From Branchinecta lynchi (lineage: Eukaryota > Arthropoda > Branchiopoda > Anostraca > Branchinectidae), in assembly GCA_023053575.1 (NCBI GenBank), contig JAKZAP010000017.1, positions 3,727,501-3,791,500 on the forward strand: a stretch of 64,000 bases of DNA. The letters are read 5' to 3'. Shown here piece after piece: positions 45,070 to 56,015 of the stretch. The position numbers and the translations under genes were made by a program. How positions within the stretch are numbered: the stretch's first letter is position 1; every line of letters starts with the position of its first letter. The notes below the pieces were generated by a model. The model was not told the origin of the DNA. It did no database searches and saw nothing but the letters and a program-made list of their open reading frames with translations.

Positions 45070-46830
45070 AAAGTCAACTTTTTGTCGACAAACTGAGTCT
45101 ACTGGATAAATTGAATGCTAACTGTGAATAGCAAATAAAACCGCAAAAAGATTATTGTTCCGCGAGATAAAATGTTCCACTGTTGGTTAACTGGTGATCC
45201 ATGGAACGAATGACCATTTGTTGTCGGTCGTCCAAAGTCAACTTTTAGTGGACAATCTCAATAGATTGGATAAATTGAACGCTATCAGTCAACTGAGAAT
45301 AGCAAATAAAACAGCAAATTAATAACTTAAGTCAACTGGAAATGTGAATCAAACGCAGCTCTGGTGAGCGATAATAGGTTCCATTGAATGTTACTTGACC
45401 GCTTACTGTAGTTGTGTAGAGACAGCCCCAAAATAGTATTTTAAGGATGGAACGAACTAGTACCGGACCAGGCAGTCAGGTGAACTGAATAGTGAGACAA
45501 CAAAAGATTCAACAGGGTCTAGCAGGTCATTTAAAAAAACACAGCTAATGAGTTTATCAAAGGACACCATGAGCAAGAAACTGACTAAGCCAATATCAGA
45601 GATACGCATATCTGTGGAAAGTCCATGCTTAAACCTACCAAAACTGGTTGTAAAGTTAGAAAATCCCAAGAAAGAGAATCTGAGTCGACTGGATAAATTG
45701 AATGCTAACTGAGAATAGCAAATAAAACAGCAAAAAGATTATTTCAGTCAACTGGAAATGCAAATCAAACACAGCTCTGGTGAGCGATAAAATGTTCCAT
45801 TGAGCGATACTTGACCACTTACTGTTGGTTAACCGGTTATCCATGGAACGAATGACCATTTGTTGTCGGTCGTCCAAAGTCAACTTTTAGTGGACAATGT
45901 CAGTCGACTGGATAAATAGAACCTATCAGTCAACTGAGAATAGGAAATAAAACTGCAAAATGACGATTTAAGTTAACTGGAAATGCAAATCAAATGCAGC
46001 TCTAGTGAGCGATAAAATGTTCCATTGAGCAATACTTGACCGCTTACAGTTGGTTAACCGGTGATCCATGGAACGAATGACCATTTGTTGTCGGTCGTCC
46101 AAAGTCAACTTTTAGTGGACAATCTCAATAGATTGGATAAATTGAACGCTTTGAACGCTATCAGTCAACTGAGAATAGCAAATAAAACGGCAAATTAATA
46201 ATTTAAGTCAACTGGAAATGTGAATCAAACGCAGCTCTGGTGAGCAATAATAGGTTCCATTGAGTGTTCTTGACCGCTTACTGTAGTTGTGTAGAGACAG
46301 CCCCAAAATAGTATTTTAAGCATGGAACGAACTAGTACCGGACCAGGCAGTCAGGTGAACTGAATAGTGAGACAACAAAAGATTCAACAGGGTCTAGCAG
46401 GTCAGTTAAAAAAACACAGCTAATGAGTTTATCAAAGGACACCATGAGCAAGAAACTGACTAAGCCAATATCAGAGATACACATATCTGTGGAAAGTCCA
46501 TGCTTAAATCTACCAAAACTGGTTGTAAAGTTAGAAAATCCCAAGAAAGACAATCTGAGTCGACTGGATAAATTGAATGCTAACTGAGAATAGCAAATAA
46601 AACAGCAAAAAGATTATTTCAGTCAACTGGAAATGCAAATCAAACACAGCTCTGGTGAGCGATAAAATGTTCCATTGAGCGATACTTGACCACTTACTGT
46701 TGCTTAACCGGTTATCCATGGAACGAATGACCATTTGTTGTCGGTCGTCCAAAGTCAACTTTTAGTGGACAATGTCAGTCGACTGGATAAATAGAACCTA
46801 TCAGTCAGCTGAGAATAGGAAATAAAACTG
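45070..46830. repeat. ~875-bp direct duplication in right arm
   Basis: Two near-identical blocks. Markers: GTAGAGACAGCCCCAAAATA at 45,416 and 46,290; ACCATTTGTTGTCGGTCGTC at about 45,208, 45,858, 46,080 and 46,732. The left arm has no such doubling, so the arms are unequal, and the duplication happened after the palindrome formed. Confidence 0.85.
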
Positions 46831-48192
46831 CAAAATGACGATTTAAGTTAACTGGAAATACAAATCAAATGCAGCTCTAGTGAGAGATAAAATGTTCCAT
46901 TGAGCGATACTTGACCGCTTACTTTAGTCGGTTATCCATGGAACAAATGACCGTTTGTTCTCTGTTGTCAAAAGTCACCTTTAGTCGACAGTGTCAGTTG
47001 ACTGGATAAATTGAACGCTATCAGTCAACTGAGAATAGCAAATGAAACAGCGAAATGATGATATCAGTCGACTGGAAATGCGGATCGAACCCAGCTCTGG
47101 TGAGCGATGATAGGTACATTGAGCGTTACTTGACCTCTTACTGTAGCTTAACCGCTTAACTATGGAACGAATGACCATTTATTCTCGGTTGTCAAAAGTC
47201 AGATTTTAGTCCAAAATCTCAGTCGACTGGATAAATCGAACGCTATCAGTCAATGCAAATCAAACGCAGCTCTGGTGAGCGATAATAGGTTCCATTGAGT
47301 GATACTTAACCTCTTACTGTAGTTGTGTAGAGACAGCCTCAGAATAGTATTTTAAGCATGGAAAATACATGGAAAAAGAATGGAACAAACTAATACCGTC
47401 AGTCAGGTGAACTGAACAGTGAGGCGACAAAACATTCAACAGTATCAAGCAGGGCAGTTAAAAAAAACAGCTAATGAGTTTACCATAGGAAGCCAGCAAC
47501 AAACTGACTAGGCCAGTATCAGAGATACATGGATTTGTGGAAAACTCATGATTAAATCTACCAAAACTGGTCGCAAAGTTAGAAAATTCCAAGAAATCGC
47601 ATAGACAGCCTAGAAATTACATTTGTTTACCAAAACAGTTTTTTCAGAGCCACCCAATGTGACACTTGGTAATCCAGTAACAGTGAATCATATATCGTTT
47701 GAAAGCACAGGCTTCACTTTACCTGTTGTAGTTGGCAGAGTAGCAGAATTCTATTAAACAACACAGAAAAAAAAAAAAAAATTGTTTGCTTTTTCAGAGC
47801 CCTATTCACTGAGAAGTACCAAGCCAATAGCAGAGATGAATACACGTATTGAAAGCCCAAGCTTCACTCTACCTATAGTGCTGACACAAGCGCGTAATTC
47901 AAGGGACTGACAGAGAAAAACAAAGAAAACAATTTTTTACTTTAAAAAAATTGGAAATTAGATGAGACTGTTGGTCTGAATTTGAGACTGTTGGTCTCGT
48001 TTCCGAGACTGCTGGTTCCCGGCGCCATTTTTATGAGACTGGTGGTTCGAAACAGTGAGACTGGTGTGTTCGATTTTCAAAACGGCCGTGAGACTGGTGG
48101 ACCACATTCCCCACCCTGGTAATGATGGTGAGGCATTGCGGGATTAACAGAAACTAGTCCGCTTGGAAGCGCTGAACAGGAATATGGCCAAT

Positions 48193-49394
48193 TCAAGTCG
48201 TTGTATTATGAAGGGTTAGTAGATCTGATTGGAGACAAGTGTTTCGCAGTAATGAGAAATTTGGCAGTGTTCGTCCGGTTGGCAGCGAAGCATCGGGAGG
48301 ATCTAATGTAAGTGTTATTAAGCTATATCTAGGATTTTCATTTTTGTTTTTGTTGTTTTGTTTTATTGTAAGTGATTTTTTGTTGTTAGTGCCTATGCCA
48401 GTTGGCTTTTTGCAATAAATATCATGTCATATCATATCATATGGGACATTTTTCCACTCGTAAACAATTGAAAACAATAGGAAACGATCATTAACAATTG
48501 TTTTTTTTACGACTGGAAAGAGTTGTTTACGATTTGAAAAAGTTACGATTGTAAACAGCTGTTTCAATCAAACGATCGGTATAGTGATCACCCGACTGCT
48601 AATGCCATGCACAAAATTAATAGATTTATTGCCTATCATAATGCACAAACGTACAAAAAGACGGAGTAATTAAATAAAGAAGAAGATTATAGTGTGCTAT
48701 AACAATGCGTATCGTCGGTTCTTTCGGTTTCCGCGTATTTGCACTGTTAGTTAGGTCTGCGCAAGTGTCAAATCACTGGTACACGTTTATTAAAATTTGC
48801 CAGGCGACACAAGTGTATCTATTTTCGCGACTTAATAGGTGTGATAATGAGCTAATCGCGCTTGGATCTAATTCTATATTCTTTATCTACCCATTTCGAG
48901 GTCGTTATACGATAATTCTCATGTTCTGTAGTGTTTTTTCTTTCTTTTCTTTGTTCCGTCTGTTATTTACGGCATGTATGCTGAAATAAAAGGTAATTGA
49001 TTGATAAAGAATGTTGTCGTGTTTATTTACATTGTTTGGTTTAAGTGTTTTAATATGTAGATTTTACTTTTGTATTTGATTCATACTCCGCTGTTACGCA
49101 AAAAGCGGGTCATAAGTAAAAAAAAAAAAAAAAAAAAAAATTGATTGATTGACATAGTATTTAAGTACTTCAAAACGAACAAACTAGCTTTCTACCTCAT
49201 CAATAAACTTTCTACCTTATCAGTAACCGAAAGAAGCAAACAATTTCTGAAACGGTGCAGCTACTAAAAGTACTGATGTATTCTGAGACGGCAAAGCAGT
49301 AATATGCTTATTTTTCACCTGTATTAATTTGCAGCTACGTCTTTCTTCTGTTCAAAGATAACAAGAGCCCAGTCCTATGGTATCTATGTACAAT
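48193..49394. other. Intronic spacer with small repeats
   Basis: CANNTG-like words at 48.46-48.57 kb (AAACAATTG, CAGCTG). A plus-strand 94-codon frame at 48.71-48.99 kb is followed by AAATAAA and, at 49.12 kb, a 24-base poly-A run with GATTGATTGA. This could be an old retroposed transcript, but no family is recognised. Confidence 0.4.
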
Positions 49395-49781
49395 CGGGGA
49401 CCCATAAATTTCCTGTAGTGACTCGCCATTCAGGGGGCTTGTCAATAAGAGATTTCTGATGCGCGCTTGACCGAGCATCAGATAGTTCGAGAAATGCCCA
49501 CGGGGATAAAATATTTTTCGCAGCTGTTGTGCTGAACTAGGAATATTTCTCTGTAATGGAAGAGTATCCTGGATCTTTTGTCCTAGCTTAGGTACCTGGT
49601 GGCATGCTGAATAGTCCTGACTTGTGCTAACAAATTTTGTCTATCTGAGCAAGAACGCCGATTCGACCCAAGCGGAGTTTTTGGAAACTAGGTGAGGCTC
49701 GGGTAACATAGCAACATAGAAGCATAGGAAATGACAAGCCCCCTGAATGGCGAGTCATAGCAGGAAATTCATGGGTCCCTA
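49395..49781. mobile_element. Palindrome-ended MITE GGGACCCATAAATTTCC
   Basis: Inverted ends of about 47 bp (GGGACCCATAAATTTCCTG... / ...CAGGAAATTCATGGGTCCC), flanked by GTACAAT on both sides (49,388-49,394 and 49,782-49,788). No ORF. Confidence 0.8.
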
Positions 49782-49788
49782 GTACAAT

Positions 49789-50494
49789 GCTGACTATGAA
49801 CTACTCCTTCAAAACAGATCAAATTTGACAACATAACAAAGCTTATCGGAACTAACGTCTATCAGGAAAAAAATCAAGGGAAAGCAAGGTTTCAAGCATA
49901 AAATTAACAATAGCCCACATCTAATACTTAAAATACTAGATCCATGCGTTAAGCTAGAAAGCTCGAAACATCGAATGGTTCCAGAAGATGGCATAAGGTA
50001 CTCCGTTTTGCCTATAGCACACAACAATCTCCCAAGGTTCCAACAAAAAGAGATCCTCGAGCTCAAGGTCCCCCAACACATGCAAAAATCATCATTTTTA
50101 TAGGCTTTTTCCTCTGATCTGTGCCTTTTTTGTACTTTTTTGTCCGACTCACAGGCAAAAAAAAAACGAAAGGCAACCCCCCCCCCCCAAAAAAAAAAAA
50201 TATTCCTGGATACGGGCCTGCTCGAGTTGGTAGTGACGAGGTATAAGCCGGAAATCATTATGTCCAAATATTTCTCGTCAACTAATTTTTTTAATGAATC
50301 TTCGAAAGTTTTCATTTTGAAGCAAAAACAACAAATTTACCTTACTTGTATTTTTTCGTTAACTGTCTCGTTGTTTGTCTGTCGTGTCTAGGGACGGATT
50401 TGATTCATTATTTAAACTACTTTATCTTTAATTCTGGATTACGGACTAAAGTAGTCGAGTCGGAGGCGAGCCCCTAACAGCACTTGGAACGGTC
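49789..50494. other. Spacer with hAT-like end fragment
   Basis: CCTGGATACGGGCCTG at about 50,206-50,221 after poly-C and poly-A runs matches one end of the 12.96-13.15 kb element. The 168-codon minus frame across it is not a recognisable gene. Confidence 0.45.
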
Positions 50495-50801
50495 AATTGG
50501 CCATATTAGGCTACAGTTCAGCGCTCCAAGTGGACTAGTTTCTGTTAGTCCCCCATTGCCTCATAACCAACACTTGCGTAGACATAGTAAAAAGTCGTAT
50601 TCATAGGGTAGTGGGTCACTTTCAGTTTCTGCTACTGAGACGTATGCAAAACCTCCATTACCTGGGACACAGATGACAGGTTTTCCGCTCACTAACCTGT
50701 GGATCTATTTTGCCATGTCTGATCCAAGTGCCGACGGTGAGGCATAGGGGGATTAACAGAAACTAATCCGCCTGGAAGCGCTGAACGGGAATATGGCCAA
50801 T
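50495..50801. mobile_element. AATTGGCCATATT element, short copy
   Basis: About 305 bp: CAATTGGCCATATTAGGCTA at the left, GGGAATATGGCCAA at the right, with the GACATAGTAAAAAGTCG half-palindrome inside. It represents one half of the central palindrome of the 41.2-kb copy and shows the unoccupied insertion region. Confidence 0.8.
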
Positions 50802-51239
50802 AACAGCGTCATAAACGGCAATTCTATTAACATGCTCAAAGATGGTTTTCACGGAATTTAGTGGCATCCCAATGTTCCAAAGTAGTCTGACCTAGTTACT
50901 AGTGGCCTAGTTATTTATTTATGGCACCCATCTCGACGACAAGGGCTCGGTCTAAGTTTTCACAGAGAGCTTTGCTTTGGTGGATTTCTGGGATAGTAAT
51001 CTCAAAGTTAATGTCTAATCATTATTCACTTTTACTATTGACAGCAGAAAACGGTGACAAACCTCTACACAGAATTTCGAACACTAATCTGAACGTTGCG
51101 TGAAATGCTCATTATTTGGCTCATTAAGTATTTTTCCGAAACATTGTGAACTTTTAGTAATGGTGCACGGATCTTTTACCTTCTTTTTTTTTAAACTTAT
51201 TTAAATAGTTCTTCTAAACAGATTTTTCGCTTGCAAAAA

Positions 51240-51355
51240 AGGAGATCTTGAAAAACCCAGGAGTCTTAGGTCCTTGGTTCAATAGCCGAGGAGCACTTTT
51301 GTCTTTCAGGGCGCTCCTTATAAGTAATTAAGTCAGTAAGTAATTTATTTTTAAT
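51240..51355 (+). repeat. SINE fragment
   Basis: TTAGGTCCTTGGTTCAATAGC (B-box-like), then AGCACTTTTGTCTTTCAGGG and CTCCTTATAAGTAA, as at 37.6 kb. Confidence 0.55.
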
Positions 51356-51439
51356 GCCGGAATCTTGGTTGACTGCAGTCACATTAAAAGTAGTCCAGTA
51401 CTTTAGCTGGATAATTATAATTTGCATTTACGTTGTCTT

Positions 51440-51840
51440 TAAATTAATTAATCAATAGATAATTAATTAATAAGTAATTAATAACTAATTAATATTTAGA
51501 TTATTTCAGATTACAGGTTTGTATTACAGGTTTGTTTCCTTCCCCGACGTTGACCAAGAGGACTGACAGCCTGACGAGGACCCTTGCCAAGAAGGGCCGA
51601 AATATCGTTGATGAAGAATCGTAGCTGACGTATCCGTTGTGAACATTGTTTGAATAAATGTTTCAAAGTCAGCTTGGGCTCAAAGAATATTTAACTAATT
51701 AATAATTAATTAATAACTAATTAATAATTGATTAATAATTAATAAATAACTAATTAATAATTATTAATAAAGAAATCAATAACTATAATCACTTAATAAT
51801 TAATTAATAATCAATTAATAATTAACTAACTGGGTAGTGC
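51440..51840. repeat. AATTAATTA-rich simple repeat
   Basis: Runs of TTAATTAATAA-type sequence on both sides of the hammerhead-family insertion at 51.51-51.69 kb, which appears to have jumped into it. Confidence 0.8.
51520..51690 (+). ncRNA. Hammerhead-ribozyme-like motif, subfamily A
   Basis: Core at about 51,571-51,612: CAGC, CTGACGA (C-U-G-A-N-G-A), hairpin GGACCCTTGCCAAGAAGGGCC, GAAA, TATC, then GTTG, which can pair with CAGC (one G-U) as stem I. Preceded by GGTTTGTTTCCTTCCCCGAC and followed by GAATAAATGTTTCAAAGTCA. The 60.5-kb copy shares the whole context. Confidence 0.55.
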
Positions 51841-51849
51841 ACTTGGTTT

Positions 51850-52718
51850 CTTGTGAAGTAAAGGGCTTAATTGTATTGTTTACTTGGTATTTTACGTTAA
51901 CACCACCGCTAGAATTTTAGTAAGAGTAGAATTTTAATGTGTGACTGTAATGGTGTGAGATTTGTTGGACAGAAAAAATATTAAATCAAAGCGATAGTCT
52001 TAGGGGGGCGGGAGAATAGTAAATGCAACACGGGCTTCTTTTCAAAAATTAAGTAACATAAATAGTTAAAAGTGGGTAAAATAGATTAAAATTAACGTCA
52101 CTGAGGCATGGAGCAGTAGCCGAAAAAAGTACGAAATGTGATTTTTTTTTCTTTTTTTCATTAATATAAAAATAAGTTAAATTACGTCTACGGGTTATTT
52201 GAAGAGTAAAAAAAAAAAAAAGCCAAAGCTATCTATTGCATCTAGAAGATATACTATCCCAGGCACCTCCACCACGCGGCTCCATTAATTCTCATCAGCG
52301 CAACATCGACAACCACTTTAAGGAAAATGCCACAAATGCGCCTGTCTCTGCCTCTGCGGCAAGCATGGGGGAAAGAAATTTACTGTGGGTTCGACCCATC
52401 CTGATTGAGTTTTGTGTACTTTGTTTGTTGGAGGCTTCGTGCCTTCAGCTTACTTTTTTCTCTCTTTTTAGTGTATATAAAACGAGTTGTTATACAGCAG
52501 CCCCAGTTGGCGATATCTTGAAATAAATCAATAAAGTCAGTGACAAACCCGAGAACATCTGTAGACTTCATAGTAAAATTTTGATGGCAAGTGAGCTGCG
52601 TATACTATGGTGACGCAGGAGAGCAACTAGCTAGCTACGCACATCTAGACTCTCTAATCTAGGGCGCACAGAGCAGGTTGACACTAGCTAGGGTGCGCAC
52701 ACACCAGTGCACACTTAC
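51850..52718. other. Intronic spacer, no feature
   Basis: AT-rich, with A-runs at 52.2 kb. Nothing supported until the RIM-BP exon. Confidence 0.4.
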
Positions 52719-52886
52719 GTTCTGTTCCCTCAGGGCTATACACCCGGATGGGGACCGAAGGTACTTCACCGCCAGCAGACAAAGTGCGCCGCAGCTTCTT
52801 CTGGCGCTGTTGTCGCCTTAGCGCATGCGCTGAGGGTTCGAGCAGTGCGCGCGAGCTGTTCGAAGCGAAAGACACTGATTTCAATC
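52719..52886 (-). CDS. Rbp: RIM-BP exon, basic Ser/Arg-rich linker
   Basis: Acceptor: TTCTGTGTAG, AG at 52,888-52,887. Donor: GTAAGT, GT at 52,718-52,717. Two leading bases, 55 codons, one trailing base. The peptide runs LKSVSFASNSSRALLEPSAH, then a strongly basic patch ALRRQQRQKKLRRTLSAGGE, then VPSVPIRVYSPEGTE. The basic patch followed by Ser/Thr could be a phosphorylation or binding site (inference). GC content is clearly above the flanking intron. The trailing C completes CGT (Arg) with the 34.5-kb exon. 168 nt, symmetric phase-1. Confidence 0.78.
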
Positions 52887-53693
52887 CTACACAGAATGGA
52901 AGAAGTGAAAAGATAGAGGAGGTGAAAATACCGAAAAGTGCTGAAAGTAGTGTGAAAACACACTTCCCGATCAAATCCTGCAGTGCACACACTTCAATAA
53001 GATTTGAGCTGATAGTTTAAACCGAAAAAAAAAGAAGGTGTATAGCTGGAAAATCGGAAAATCTTGCGTCTAATCACTATGCGGCTTAATTTGGACTATT
53101 TGAAGTTTAAATGAAAAGTGAGCTTATTTTTTTTTTTATCACGTATTTGAATCAGACTGAATAATTTTTACTCTTTTGAGAGATTTTTATTTTATCATCA
53201 TGGACAATGTTTCACAAACAAAAAATCACAATTAGACAGCACAGTTTAAATTTCATCGAGGACGGGATTTTTCTTTCTGCAAAACCGTAAAAAGTGGGAA
53301 AAAACGCTGCTTAAACCCTGCTCCAAAGTAAGTCCAGACGAGTCCAGGAACCAGCAGCCTAGCATGTGTGTTTACCGAGAGCAGGCAACCTGGTGCGGCT
53401 GTTGATATTGGAAAATCTATTTCTTGAATAAATATTTGAAACTTCATAAAGCTACGACAAGTCTGACAGATCAAAAACAAATTTAAGCTGTTTCATCAGA
53501 GGTGCAACTTATTTCAGAAAATTAAAGAAAAAACAGAAGAACAGGGAGAACAAAAAATAGGGCAAGTAAAGATAAAGATATTGCACAAGGAAGAGCAAAT
53601 CTTGCGTATGATTGTCGTCTGCGATAATCAACGAAGTGATATGTGCTGTCTAAGCTGTTGTGACTGGGTGACATAATCCGGAAAGCAAAAAAT
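52887..53693. other. Intronic spacer, no feature
   Basis: Contains a lone relative of the AGTTTAACTGAAAAG terminus (about 53,104-53,155). No exon found. Confidence 0.4.
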
Positions 53694-55140
53694 AACAAGA
53701 CCAAAGGTGTCGATGGGATCCCAAAAATCTAATATTTGATTCAGACAATCGAGTCTTGTCTTCGCCAGATCCAGTCTTGGACAGGCTAATCATCAGAGAA
53801 AACCAAGTTCAGATATACCTCTACAAGCCATATCTATTTTGACGATACTGACCGAGACTTCCTGCCGATTTCCGAGCGAACTACTAGTCCAGCAAAACAA
53901 AAAAATACAGAAACAAAACCAGCGTATCTCCTTATCCCTATAAAGAACATCTAATCAACTTTGAATAAAAGTTTGACTGAAAAAAAAATCCGGTTACGGA
54001 ATAATTGTATGTCCGGGTAAAAAACCATTTATACCGACTCAGCGTCTCTTCTTACCCCTAAATATATCATCTAATCAACTTCAGATAAAGCTTTTACTTT
54101 TAACAAATTTTCCGGTTTTGGCCGGATTCCGGGCGAACTAGTTCTCCAGCGAGAAAATGATTTTAACCATCGTGTTCGGCATGTCTTTTTACCCATAAAT
54201 CAAACATTTAATCAACTTCAAATTAAACTTTTACTTTTAACCAACTTTCCGGTTTTCGCCGGATTCCGGGCGAACTACATGTCCGGGTAGAAAATTGTTT
54301 TCACATAAGTGTTCAGCATGTATTCTTGCCCTAAACCGAACATCTAATCAACTCGAAATAAAACTTAGAATTTTAACAAACTTTCCGGTTTCGGCCGGAT
54401 TTCTGGCGAACTACTTGTCCGTCGAGAAAATGGTTTTCCCCATCGTCTTCAGCATGTCTTCCTACCCCTAAATCGAACATCTAATCAACGTCAAATAAAA
54501 CTTTTACTTTTAACAAACTTTCCGGTTTTGGCCGGATTCCGGAAGAACTACTTGTCCGATGACAAAATGGTTTTCACCATCGTCTTCAGCATGTCTTCCT
54601 ACCTCTAAATCGAACATCTAATCAACTTCAAATAAAACTTTTACTTTTAACAAACTTTCCAGTTTTGGCCGGATTCCGGACGAACTACTCGTCCGATGAC
54701 AAAATGGTTTTTACCATCGCCTTCAGCATGTCTTCTTACCCCTAAATCGAACATCTAATCAACTTCAAATAAAACTTTTACTTTTAACAAACTTTCCGGT
54801 TTTGGCCGTATTCCGGACGAACTACTCGTCCGATGACAAAATGGTTTTCACCACCGTGCTCAGCATGTCTTCTTACCCCATAATCGACTATCACATTAGC
54901 TGTTTCAAAATATTTTGTTTGCCCCTTAATTTAAACCCCCTCCCCCACCCCTAAATGTAGGGCTACAAAGCCCATCTACGAAATCGACTGGTCCGAAGAC
55001 CCAACGAATCCTCACACCAAGTTTCATCAAAATATCTCATTCCCTTCGAGAGTTATCGTGCTTACAGACGGACGGACAGACGGACAACTTTTGCGATGTC
55101 ATAGGTATCCCTCCACTTACGTTTTGGGATCCCAAAAAAA
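53694..55140 (+). mobile_element. AACAAGACCAAAGG element, most complete copy
   Basis: From AACAAGACCAAAGGTGTCG to TTTTGGGATCCCAAAA. About seven tandem ~137-bp units (TTTCCGGTTTTGGCCGGATT, CGAACTACTTGTCCG, TCAGCATGTCTTCTTACCCC, AACATCTAATCAACTTCAAA), then the CCCCCTCCCCCACCCC tract and the GACGGACGGACAGACGGACA block. Units near the right are most alike, suggesting recent expansion there. Confidence 0.85.
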
Positions 55141-55300
55141 TAAAAATGAGAATTTTACGCTAAGTTTCAGTACGTTTACCGGACCTCCCCACGACCACTA
55201 ATCCGTCAAAATGTATGGTACGTTCGTCACAAGGCACACGAGCCCGTTGATTAACCCCTGGCTCGCATTACTGACGCGGTAGCATATTTGTATACCTTAG

Positions 55301-55738
55301 TTATACCAAAAACAAGTAATCAGATAGAACTTCTGTCTTTAGTCGCATGCAGCGACTATGAAGACCCCCCAAAATCTGAGTGGACCTAGAGGTATTTACT
55401 CTAGCTTTGAGCTGATGTTGATGCCCGTTTACTTCTCTTCCGCCTTCGCCGATGCTTATCGCGCAAGAAATAATGAAGGAGGCTTGCAAGAGGCATTTTC
55501 CGCGCGCAGACCCAGGGCGTCCATAGAACCTATCTGCTTTGACTCCTACTTTTCCTCACCAGCGACTTGACAGCGATTTAACTATTTGTAGAGGTAAGGG
55601 AACGTGGGTTGGCGCGAAGCTAGAAATCACCGCTCGTTCGTAGCGAACAGGGTATTGGGAAATATCTGACTCCGCATTACAGAGATAAGGAGAGGGAGGT
55701 TCTGCCAGATTATTCATTCTTGGTTATACTGAGCTGTT
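55301..55738. repeat. Inverted relative of the 4.9-5.76 kb repeat
   Basis: ACAAGTAATCAGATAGAACT, TCTGTCTTTAGTCGCATGCAGCGACTATGAA and CGCTCGTTCGTAGCGAA match, inverted, the region 4.9-5.2 and 5.5 kb. Confidence 0.6.
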
Positions 55739-56015
55739 CCCGATGAAAAATTTGTCGCCTACGCAGTAGTATGAAAATGTTGCATGTAATACTATGTAAT
55801 ATCAAAGAATACTGTCGTGCCAATCTTATGTAGTAGTATGAAGTAGCATCCTGTCTTGCCATGGTAGCATCCGGTATACATCTAGTAGTAGCATACAGTA
55901 GTATGCAGTAACACGGTAGCCTTGAAGTAGAAGCATGTTGTAGCATCTTTAGTACTGCATGCTACTTTTTCGTACTACTTCATAGCACTATTTTGAGATA
56001 AATTTTTCATCGGGT
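55739..56015 (-). mobile_element. CCCGATGAAAAATTT MITE, copy 5
   Basis: CCCGATGAAAAATTTGTCGCC to AAATTTTTCATCGGG; about 277 bp. Confidence 0.84.

Larger units (their letters stand above)
41564..48118. mobile_element. Giant foldback transposon with tandem ~220-bp units
   Basis: Perfect 30-bp outer inverted repeat beginning CAGGGTGGGGAATGTGGTCC, continuing with CACCAGTCTCA words. The arms stay complementary for at least 700 bp (GTCTCA-rich part, then GTAGAGTGAAGCTTGGGCTT). Inside, ~220-bp units (AACCGGTTAACC, AGTAAGCGGTCAAG, CTCACCAGAGCTG, GACTAAAAGTTGACTTTTG) run forward at 42.34-43.68 kb and inverted at 44.3-47.3 kb. A 5-bp GTAAT flanks both ends (41,559-41,563 and 48,119-48,123). No reading frame exceeds about 90 codons. 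Confidence 0.85.
41183..48192. mobile_element. Outer foldback element AATTGGCCATATTCC, with insertion
   Basis: Left end AATTGGCCATATTCCTGTTC and right end GAACAGGAATATGGCCAATT are inverted repeats that extend through CAGCGCTTCCAAGCGGACTA. Near the left end a ~260-bp palindrome (41,284-41,546) has CCACAGGTTAGTAAGTGG at one end and CCACTCACCAACCTGTGG at the other. A short copy without the insertion lies at 50,495-50,801. The 6.5-kb element at 41,564-48,118 is inserted in it. Confidence 0.8.

Noticed and set aside
49809..50315. 168-codon minus-strand frame
   Set aside because: It runs through a poly-C tract and a hAT-like terminus, so it is a chance frame over repeats.
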